Assembly: GCF_000499845.2 (NCBI RefSeq)
Contig: NC_023751.2
Span: forward strand, 26,670,455-26,734,454
Direction: 5' to 3'
From: Phaseolus vulgaris
Lineage: Eukaryota; Streptophyta; Magnoliopsida; Fabales; Fabaceae
Length of the DNA stretch: 64,000 bases
In this document: piece by piece, positions 54,871 through 64,000 of the stretch
Layout of the letters: the number at the start of each line of letters is the position of its first letter
How positions within the stretch are numbered: position 1 is the stretch's first letter
Program-made: the position numbers and the translations under genes
Notes under the pieces: generated by a model
The model's database searches: none
What the model saw: only the letters and a program-made list of their open reading frames with translations
What the model was told of the DNA's origin: nothing

Positions 54871-56989
54871 GCTCTTTAAGTTCCTTGATTTGATTTTGCG
54901 CTTAAAGGTTGATAGGTAAAAAATTACTATTATTGATCTTAGAAATTGAATGATATGGGGAAATACTTTCATCTTTTGAACTCAATCAAATCATCTAAAT
55001 AATTTAATGTTTGATAATGAAATTGAGTGTTTGACTTGAACTACTCCAACTATAATGCAGTAAACAAACTATTATAAGTTAAGGAATTGATTATGTTGGT
55101 TTGATCTCTAGATAATCATGATTTGGAGCCTTATGAAATAATGAAATTGAGTCTCACGTTATTTATAAATATTAGTTATAACTAGTTAAGTATAAGATAT
55201 TTACAAAGTTTATTCAATCCCAACACTTTCATAAATATAGGAATAATTTTCTATTAGGAAATTAGGGATTATGAATTAATTGAAGATTGAAATAAAAAGT
55301 AGTTCTTAAAAAATAAATATAGACATTTTTTATTATTACAAAATTTTATTAGAATAAAAAAAAATTGGAGATACTTATCAAGACCAATATTTAATGTTTA
55401 GTAAAAATAAGCACAATTAGTTTATATAAGAACCATTGCAAATGGGTTATCTCAATAAATAAAAACATCAATAATTTTAAGAGACATTAAAATGGAAGAT
55501 ACTAAATATATGACTAATTATATTTCAAGATGTAATTAATAAATTAGAAGTAATGGATAACTAACTGTATTTTTAAAAAAATATTAGAGATAGATCACAC
55601 GCCAATGAAAGTGGTTAATAGATAGTTGGTCAACTCTATTTTAAGTGCATTCAGATATACACAGGAATGATTTATTTACAACAATTTTTATTTTTTTTTA
55701 TTCATTCCTCTTTCATATCTTTAGTTTGAAATTTATTAGGCTTTTATTTACCATAATTCAAAATTAAAAAAAATTAAATATATGTTATTCATAATTTTTT
55801 ATTTATTTTATTCATTTAAATTTTTGACAATTTCATAAAAACTAAAATAATAAATAGTATAACTTTTTCAATAAGGTTAAATATATATTTGACTAAGTTT
55901 TTGTCAATTATCATATTCATATAAATGGGATCCTTATCATAAAAAACTTCTTTTTATACCAAAGAGGTGGTTTCTTCTCCCAAGCTATACACACAGAATC
56001 AAAACTCATTCATTAATCACATTCTTATTCTATTCTTTTCATATGTATAAAGTCAAAATTGTTTATAGATGGAAAATTTTCAGCTTGTATAATTTAAAAT
56101 TATGTAATCTAAAAATATATTTATATAATAAATTATATAATTTAAAATTTAAAAATATATTACAAATTACATAATATTTTATAATTTATAATTCAATTTT
56201 AAATTTTATAATTTGAATTGTGTAATCATAAATATAATTTTAAATATAAAAATATATTTTAAATTATATCTTTCTCAAAGAACTAACATAAACGTACTTT
56301 TAATTACGTATTTTTTATTACACAATTTAAAAATATTTTTTAATTATAAAATTTAAAATGTACTTTTATATATAAAAACATAGTTAATATTGTATAATGT
56401 AAAAGTATATTCTCTATAATATAATTTAAAATATGTAACTAAACTTTTAAAATATATTTTAAATTATAAAATTTACAATATATATTTAGATTATATAATT
56501 TAGAATTTATTTATTTTTTTAATTATACAATCTAAGTATCTTAAGTAGACTACTTAGATTTTTGTTATATATCTCGAACTCCCATGAAAAGTACATAAAG
56601 AAACAAACCTATTAGAGGGGAGGAGGGAAGAGACTCAGCCTATCAAAGCACCCCAGTTGCATGTAATCAAAGAAAACTTAACTCCGATTTTTCCTTTTCT
56701 TGGAACCCAAACAAAAGAAACATTTATACAGTGAATCTTTTTTACAGTAATAATTTAGATTGAATTTTTAATTTTCATAATTTAAAAATGTTTATTTTTA
56801 ATTTTGTATCTGACTTGATACAGTTAGAGGTAACTTTATTTTATTTATGTGTATTTTTGATAACTTACATTTATTATTTATTAATGTGGTGTATGTTGTA
56901 TTACATTATTTAGAACTCCACTTGTAGCAACTATAATTGAAAGAAGGTGAATACTACACAAAGCCCAATGCAGACGTGGAGAGGACATA
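54871..56989. other. AT-rich intergenic region before the SRO gene
   Basis: From about 55150 to 56560 the sequence is extremely AT-rich, with many degenerate TTTAAATTATA/AATTTAAAA blocks. I see no gene. The last few hundred bases must contain the SRO promoter, but I could not assign a TATA box with confidence. Confidence 0.6.
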
Positions 56990-57050
56990 ATGGTATTCAT
57001 TCCAATTTGTGAATCTGGATGTTTCTCTCCAAAACAAGCAGCGCCCAACA

Positions 57051-57075
57051 CTCTCACTCTCTCCCTCTCTTCACC
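57051..57075 (+). promoter_or_regulatory. Pyrimidine (Y) patch in the SRO leader or core promoter
   Basis: A run of almost pure C and T lies about 180 bp before the SRO start codon. Such CT tracts are a common plant core-promoter or 5' leader element. Position relative to the transcription start is unknown. Confidence 0.4.
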
Positions 57076-57250
57076 GCCCATCGCAAACCAAACTAAACCA
57101 AACAACACAACACAAAACCAAACAAAACCACTTACATCTAAATACTATAATAATAACAAGCATGTTTCTTCTTCTTTCCACTTTTCTTCATATTTTCCAT
57201 CACTTGCTAAAACTCACACTTCTTTTCTACCTTCTTCATCGGATACTACT

Positions 57251-59700
57251 ATGGAACAAATTGCACTCTCTCAACAGGAGGAAGATTTGCTTGTTTCAGA
57301 TTGCGAGAGCATTGTTTCCGGCACTGAAACCACTGAAACAATGAGACAAGAAGACGCTTCTTTCGTTAGGCTTCCAGAAGGTGATGTGCTTCACGATCTT
57401 ATCAAGAGAGGCTTTGTTCGTGGGCTGGGCCATCTCGGGCCCAAAACGGAGGTTCTTTCCATTCACCGAAACACCTGTTCTGGCGCGGTTTCGCAGGCGC
57501 GGCTCCAGTCGTTTCAGCTTCACGCTAGGGCGGTGGCCAAGCTACGTGAAGGAAATTCCAATGTGAAGTACGCTTGGTACGGAACTCGCGGCGAAGACGA
57601 CATAAACGACATCGTTTCTCACGGATTTGCCCACGTTCACGGCCCTCAACTACTTCTCTCCCCCGATGACGCTCCTCTCCAAAGGTTCGTCCATGTTTTA
57701 AAGCTTTCGGGTTCAAATTTTCAAGTTTCATGTTAAAATATTTCGTAATATAATTCAAAGTAATTTTGTGTGTTTAGGTTTAGGTTGAAATTGAGGAATT
57801 GATTCTGATTACATAAGGAGTTGAGACTATTTTAGATGGTTAATAGATTGAATACAGTGTTTATTTAACTTCTATTGCTATTTTTAAAACATCTAAACTT
57901 TAATCTCATCATAGTTTGTTTTATAAAATTAATTGGATTGAAAATGAAATTTGTCATCCAAACTCACAATTTGTTATGTTGATTCTGAATCAAATAAAAC
58001 TATGGTTTTTGTTTTCCGCAGTGTTAGAGGGTGCGTGGTTGGGAAAGACGGTGTGAGGCATGTACTACTGTGCCGCGTTATTCTGGGGAGATCGGAGCTT
58101 GTTGATGGTGGCACAGAACAATGTTATCCCAGTTCCCAGAACTATGATTCTGGGGTGGATAGTTTTTCAGCTCCTAGCAAGTACATAATTTGGAGTAACC
58201 GCATGAACACTCATGTCTTGCCTGCATATGTTATAAGCTTCAGGGTTCCTTCTTTCAAAGGTGGGTATCCATTTTGAATCCAAAACATACATTGATGTTT
58301 GTGTGTTTTTATTTTACCATGGTGTTTGGTAATTTTTAAGATGATGGGTGTCTTCTGGTTTGTAGGGATTGAGAAGAAGAGTGAAGAACTACTGAGACCT
58401 AGTTCCCCTTGGATGCCATTCCCAACTCTGATTTCTGTGCTTTCAAAGGTTTTGGCTTCTCGTGATATTGCTCTCATCTCCAAGTTTTACAAGGATAAAA
58501 AAGTAAGTGCTTTTTCTTGTTTGCACTTGTGTTTGAGTGTGTTGCTTGTTTGTTTTTCTCATTGTGAATTAATTCATCTTACAGGATAAGAAGATTTCAC
58601 GACATGAACTTATACAAAGAGTGAGACAAATAGCAGGGGACAAGTTACTGTTTGCAGTCATCAAATCTTACAGAGAAAAGGTAGGATTATTCCCTTTTTA
58701 ATGATTTTGATCTCTCTCAGTCTGGGGTTTTTAGAATTCTTCTTGAGAATGTTATGACATAACCTACAATTTGTGGCTTGAGGAACAATTATTAAAAGCA
58801 ACAAGTTTTTTCTCCCCTCTGTGCATATACTAATTACTAGATGTGTCTGAATTAATGGGATAATCCTTTTAGAATTCGCCTGCCTAATATTAGAAAATAG
58901 TACTGATAGAGATTGTAAATATATAAAGTGGATGTATAGTGGATTGTACAGCCAATTATTCTTTCTCCTTGTGGATTAATTAATCTAGAAATTCCTTAAA
59001 TGGAACTAGTTTCTGTGGGAAAAAAGAGATCTCATTAGTATTAATTTAGGTGGTTGGAACAATATTGTCAAAGAAAAAGTAGGTACCAAAATAGTATTAT
59101 ATTACCTGTACTTCCAACCCTATGGGAAAAGTGGCAACTGAATTTAAGAATTAAAAAATGTTAGTGCCATCGTCAGTTCAAGAGTGTAGCAACCATCCTC
59201 GATTGTTTAGATTTGGTACGCTTGATTATGATGTCTTTGGGTGTACAAATAACTGTGTGAAGTGTTATTATAAAGTGCTCACCGATGTTAATAAGCATAT
59301 GAAACAGCAAGAGTTATATGATATTAGAGTGATGGAAAGTTAACAATCCTTCAATTTTATACAACCAAATTACAATCAATTTAATTATTTTTTTCATTAA
59401 ATAGTTTAATTTATTATTTTATCCTTAAAAGGAAAGGAGTTGTAATATGTAGAATAAAAAGGTAATTGGAAAAATACTTTATTTCCATTATAATAGACTA
59501 AAAATTATTATTTTTGTTAGTAGTGTTTTTTTGTTGTTGTGTCAATTGTTTTTGTCACGTGTTTACTCTTATTTTTCTTTGGCTTTGTGTTGTATGCTTA
59601 GAATAATTTAACTGGGTAAATTTGTTCTTTCTTTCAGAAGAAACAAAGATTTCAACATACAAGGTCAAAGAATGGGCAAGCAACGACACATGAGTTCTAA
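57251..59700 (+). CDS. SRO-type protein (SIMILAR TO RCD-ONE), PARP-like plus RST domains
   Basis: Five exons: 57251-57684, 58022-58260, 58366-58502, 58585-58680 and 59638-59700. They give 322 aa with consistent phases. Residues about 50-225 are a PARP-like fold, including [18 protein letters not shown] and [13 protein letters not shown]. Active PARPs have His-Gly in the motif that here reads WYGT (Tyr110), so catalysis is unlikely. Residues about 236-302 form the RST domain ([12 protein letters not shown] ... [12 protein letters not shown]), which in this family binds transcription factors. There is no WWE domain, as in the short Arabidopsis SRO2-SRO5 proteins; which of these is the orthologue cannot be settled here. 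The family acts in abiotic and oxidative stress responses. I chose the ATG at 57251. An in-frame upstream ATG at 56990 would add 87 low-complexity residues and is probably leader. Confidence 0.9.
58681..59637. other. Long last intron of the SRO gene
   Basis: 957-bp intron before the short final exon. It contains an open frame at 59158-59343 (61 codons) with several Cys and no recognisable family. It is probably a repeat remnant or chance. Confidence 0.6.
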
Positions 59701-61218
59701 AGCTGATAACCAAACTTACATAGAAGATCCACAAAACTTCTTTTGGAGAAATGTTTTTTCTCTTTCTTTTGTAATTTCTACTTTCCTATTCTAAGGTTGA
59801 TGTAGCATAGATAGGCATAGGAGAAGGAATGGATTTTTCATCCATGAATATGAATACAAATAGGTTATGATGGACACATTCATTCCTTCAAATTGTACAT
59901 ACTAATTTTGTTGTGCCTTTTTCTTCTCTTGGAATATATTATTTCTTAGTTACTACATAATTTTGCAAATTTTTAGTATATTATTATAATTTATTCTATG
60001 CTATTTTAACACTTGTAGCTTAATTAAGAGGGGAAATTATCTTTCTGTCATCCACACAATCACTTAACAATTTTTGTAAAGGCAACATAGTCATTAAAAA
60101 ATCTTTTATAATTATAAGAAAATGAGTCTCAACTAATTGTATTACTTTGTTGGATTCTATAATATTATATAGCTTTAGATTAAATATTGGTCCATGACAA
60201 GTTCAACGTTTTCAACTCCTACTCATCTTCTGCTGTAAAGTGTAAGTTCCTTTATCTTCTTTTTTCAAAACAACTGTTTCATAATTATATCTGGCATTGA
60301 GTTTCATCTTTCACTCTTTCCTTGTGATATCTGTGTGCTCCATGTTCTTTGACAACAAATTTTCTTTTTCTTTTTTTGACCAAAAAAATAAATTTTGTCA
60401 GGTCAATTTTCCCGTGAATTCCATCATTTTTACAGACCATGGGTTTCCTTGTTCTGCTCTCTTATACTCTGGTCTAGGGAAAGTGGTTTTCTTCCCTCTG
60501 TTTTAACCCAAAAGGAAAAAAAAGGATAAATGCAAAACAAGAAATATTTAATATATAATTAATTATTATTAGTTAATCATCAATTAATTAAAGTAGTTCA
60601 TATTAACCAATCAATTACATATGGTGATATGTTTTGGATTTGTTCCATTTTTATCTGTTGATGGTTTTGTTGGATAGGATTTAGAGATGAAACTATTTTC
60701 ACAACCTTCCTAAACTATAGTTCTAAAAAGAAGTCCAATGACTTTCCTGCTTTGGATGAAAGAATGAAAATAACAGTGAGATAATAATTTGAGTTTGTGT
60801 AAATATCTATAAAACTTCTCTTAAATGGCGCATTTCTTAAATGGCGCGTGTCAGTGTCGAATACTTATATTGGACATCGACACTTGTAGGACACGTATCC
60901 ATAAAGTGTCTAATTCAAAAAGTATTTATTGAATTTCTGAAAATTTTAATATGATTTTAACACAATTTTTTTAAAAAAAATACATTAATTTTTTAAAAAC
61001 TCAAACTTATTATATTAATTTTTTAAAAATTTAAATTTATTATATAAATTTTTATTATGATTATAAAAGTAAGAAATAAATCTTTTTGAACTAGTCATGA
61101 AAAATACTTTTCTGTTTTAGAAAATAATCTGGAACATACTTATGTACATAGATATTTGTTGTCAATATATAGATCCGTGTCTCTGTGTCGTATGTTTTAG
61201 ATATTATACGTGTTCGTA
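59701..61218. other. 3' flank of SRO and intergenic DNA
   Basis: No gene recognised. Positions 60838-60915 and 61140-61215 contain GTGTCxGTGTC-like motifs in opposite orientation (for example GCGTGTCAGTGTCG and CCGTGTCTCTGTGTCG). This suggests an old DNA-transposon insertion of about 380 bp, but the ends are not clear. Confidence 0.4.
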
Positions 61219-61227
61219 TTGTATTAG

Positions 61228-61664
61228 GGCAAATGCTCCCTGCACCCAATCATTTTTAACCTGCACCCAACATATTTTTTTAATTTCCAAAAATGCTCTT
61301 AATTTCGGAAATAAAAATCCGGAATTGAAAATAATATATTCCGGAAAAATAAATCCAGAAGTAATTATTGAGTTTTGGAAATAAAAATCCGGAAACCAAA
61401 ATTAAAATTCTATTTCGGACAAAAAAATCCGGAATTGAAAAATAATATCAGAAAAAAAAAATCCAGAAAAGAAATAATTGTGTTTCGGAAATAAAAATCC
61501 AGAAACAAAAATAAAAAATCAATTCCGGATAAAAAAATCCGTAATATAAAATTTCGTTCCGGAAAAAAATATCCGGAACACATATTTCGGAAATTTTTTT
61601 TAAGGACAGTTTCGTCTTTTCCGCTAAGATCGGGTGCAGTGATATGGTGCAGGAAGCAATTGCC
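61228..61664. mobile_element. Mutator-type MITE, 437 bp, with 9-bp target duplication
   Basis: The left end reads GGCAAATGCTCCCTGCACC, and the right end on the opposite strand reads GGCAATTGCTTCCTGCACC. Extending to 25 bp, 21 positions match. Both sides carry the identical 9-bp sequence TTGTATTAG (61219-61227 and 61665-61673). A 9-bp duplication with this type of inverted repeat fits a non-autonomous Mutator-like element. The interior is non-coding and built of repeated TTCCGGA/ATCCGGA motifs separated by A-rich spacers. Confidence 0.82.
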
Positions 61665-61673
61665 TTGTATTAG

Positions 61674-63136
61674 TGTATGTGTTAAATAGGTAAATATACT
61701 TTAACTTCAAGAATACAGCTGTCTTAGCAACAAAAATATGTATATATTTGGGCAGATTATCCAGTGAAGAAGCCCAAATTTAATTGTGTGGTTAGTTATC
61801 CACTTATCACCCCTACTTCTTGTACTCACATAAAATCTTCATGCACTTCATGATGGGTGAAAACAAATACAACCTTTTTTTATAAATATTAGTGACTGTC
61901 GTGTGTGTGCGTAGATTTTAAATATTTTAAAAATTTTATTATGTTGTTTTTTTAAAATATTATATATAAATTTATAATAATTTTAATTTTATTAAATTAG
62001 TATATTACATAAATTTACAAATATTATTATAAATTTTATAATTACATAAAAAAACATTAATTTAAAGATAATAATTTATAATTTTGTAACAATAAATTCT
62101 TCCTTAATAGAAGATCATACAAATTTATGAATCTATTCCAACTTACCTACTATCTTTGAGAAATAAATTTTTTGTTAATAAATATATTTATTAAATTATA
62201 AGAATAATTGATCTTTAAATATAAATTATATATATTAAAAGATAAAAATTATTATATATAATCATTATTTCTAAAAAGATGAGTTTAAAATTAAAATAAT
62301 ATTAAATTAAAGAAATTATTTTTTATTAAAAGATAAATAATCTATATAGGCTACACTTTTTTTTGAAAAAGAATTACTATTATTATAGTAAGTAGAAACA
62401 CAAGTGTTTTTGTGTTGTGTATCCGTATTTTTGTTTTTATTTTTATTATATATTATTATATGTGTATTTATATTTATTTAAATGAAATATAAATTTATGT
62501 ATTTGTATCTTAAATATCAAATTATATATATTACACTAAAAAAGTATTAATTTTTTTAAAGAAAATATCAAATAAGAATAAAGATGATATTCAGGATGTT
62601 TTTTTTTGCATATTATTTAAAAGAAATAAAATTATTGTTAACGAGCATCTTCATTAATTAAATTATAATTATAATCAAATTGTATAAAACATATTATTCA
62701 TAATTTTTTAATTTTAAAATTTAAAAGTTTTATTTATTATTTTTTTATTTATGTATTTTTATTGAGATTAAAAAAAGTAGATTGTTAAGTATTATGATTT
62801 ATGTGATTCTCATAAAAAATAAAAATTGAATTATAACGTAAAATAAATAAATAAAATTAATAACAAGGCATAATGAAAATGGAAGAAGAAAAATCAAAAA
62901 GAGAGAAAGAAGCTAAAATTAAAAAGAAAAAGCACTCAAAGGCACACAATAATTCAGTATATGAAATGTAGAAGCTAAAATCAAGAAACTTAGAAATTAT
63001 GATATATAAGGAAACAACATGACATTAGACAACAAGAAATAGATCATCAAATGAAAATTAAACAATTATCAATTGTTTTAACCATACAAAAAAAAACAAG
63101 ACTCAAGTAAAAAAACAAAAACACTTGATTCACACA
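61674..63136. other. AT-rich intergenic region
   Basis: Very AT-rich, with alternating TTTAAAT and ATATTAT tracts. I see no gene, RNA gene or defined repeat in it. Confidence 0.6.
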
Positions 63137-63196
63137 ATAGAAGTCCTAAAAGCACAAACAATGGAGATAGAAGTCCTAAAAGCACAAACAATGGAG
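63137..63196. repeat. 30-bp perfect tandem duplication
   Basis: A 30-bp unit beginning ATAGAAGTCC and ending AACAATGGAG occurs twice in direct succession, at 63137-63166 and 63167-63196. It is probably a replication slippage product inside a retroelement internal region. Confidence 0.85.
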
Positions 63197-63369
63197 GTTC
63201 AAGAACGAACAAGTGATTTGAACCGAATTAGAAGACATATTCATCAATTTAATTGATGAAAAATACTAAACAAGTTCAAGACAATAAGGAAATTTAGAAG
63301 ACAACACAGATCAAGATAGAAAACAAATAGGAGAAGAAGAATACTTAACTTTCAAGACAAACCAAGCTC

Positions 63370-64000
63370 TATACCAAATGATGACTTTCTTATGTATTTT
63401 GTTGTTTATCTATGGATGAATGAGAGGAGCTAGCGGAGATGTGGAGGAAGTGAAACAAGGAACCGATAATTTAGAGTGGAAGTGGTCTAGTGAAAGATTA
63501 GGCCAATTCACTAGAAAAGGTTCTAGAGCATGCTAAGAGGAAGACTACCATAGAGAGAGCTTAGACAAGTGTTTTGGCTACAATTTGGAAGCATAATATT
63601 AATAAATTCCAAGTTAATTTTACAAGAGGCTAGCACTTTATAGTGTTAGGGTCAACTCAAAAGAGAGTCACAATCCAAAAAATCAAATTTAAATTACAAC
63701 CCTAGATCTAGAAGAGCCAATGAAAGTGTGCCTTGATCCTCTCAGATGAAAGATTGACTAGTGTCAACCTCTCATTTGAAGTGTCACTTTTTCATTAATG
63801 CAAATCCTCTCCATAGAGGAAGTGTCATGTGGCTAGTCACACAGTCCATGCCTAATCACACTTTCCATGTCTTCTCCCATGTGTAGCACATGTTAATTTT
63901 GTCCTCCTTTTGGGTACAGCTCCTCTTGAACATCTAGGGTTTACGTTGGGCTTATTATATAAACCCAAATGTAACCCTAGATGTTTTATAACATCATATT
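63370..64000 (-). mobile_element. Probable LTR of a minus-strand retrotransposon, cut by the window edge
   Basis: On the minus strand the right edge begins TGATGTTATAAAACATC, and the left end reads CATCATTTGGTATAGAGC. The latter resembles an LTR end next to a primer-binding site of the TGGTATxAGAGC type. Sequence to its left (about 62880-63370) would be the 5' internal region of the element. No coding domain is visible. The far LTR would lie outside the window, so this is an inference from one end. Confidence 0.42.

Noticed and set aside
59158..59343. Cys-containing 61-codon ORF in the last SRO intron as an extra exon
   Set aside because: The SRO frame joins directly from 58680 to 59638 with good splice sites and a complete family-like C-terminus. 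The ORF has no matching splice sites or known motif.

Overview
This is a plant nuclear window: AT-rich DNA with short GT-AG introns and many retrotransposon remnants. The repeats and gene sequences look like a dicot, probably a phaseoloid legume; that placement is a weak inference. Only two protein-coding loci can be supported, ATM and an SRO gene. Most of the window is one large tandem duplication.

Region 1 (1-17825, + strand): the 3' part of an ATM checkpoint-kinase gene. I could place 28 exons (2746 coding bases, 914 complete codons plus stop) from 908 to 17825, with consistent splice phases. They cover part of the FAT region, the whole PI3K-like kinase domain and FATC. The gene begins left of the window. 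Its introns hold decayed transposable elements: a MITE-like inverted repeat, a TCGTATCG-rich repeat, a LINE 3' end, two internally deleted Ty1/copia elements and a TRIM.

Region 2 (10928-54394): four head-to-tail units of about 10.9 kb. Each starts in the intron before the first kinase exon and ends about 4 kb beyond the ATM stop. Unit 1 is the end of the real ATM gene. Units 2-4 each carry the same 12 exons (kinase plus FATC, 384 codons) with no upstream exons. Units 1, 3 and 4 are nearly identical. Unit 2 (21839-32561) is about 190 bp shorter because of scattered, mostly one-base deletions, which break nearly every exon. These deletions form a hump of density from about 16.3 to 36.1 kb that ignores the unit boundaries. 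That looks more like unpolished long-read sequence in a repeat than biological decay, so copy number and the state of copy 2 need checking in raw reads.

Region 3 (54395-56989): right flank of the array, with the rest of a repeat that the array breakpoint cuts through, then very AT-rich DNA.

Region 4 (57251-59700, + strand): a complete five-exon SRO gene (SIMILAR TO RCD-ONE, 322 aa) with a PARP-like fold lacking the active-site His and a C-terminal RST domain.

Region 5 (59701-64000): no gene seen. It contains a 437-bp Mutator-type MITE with a 9-bp target-site duplication, AT-rich DNA, and a probable minus-strand LTR at the right edge.
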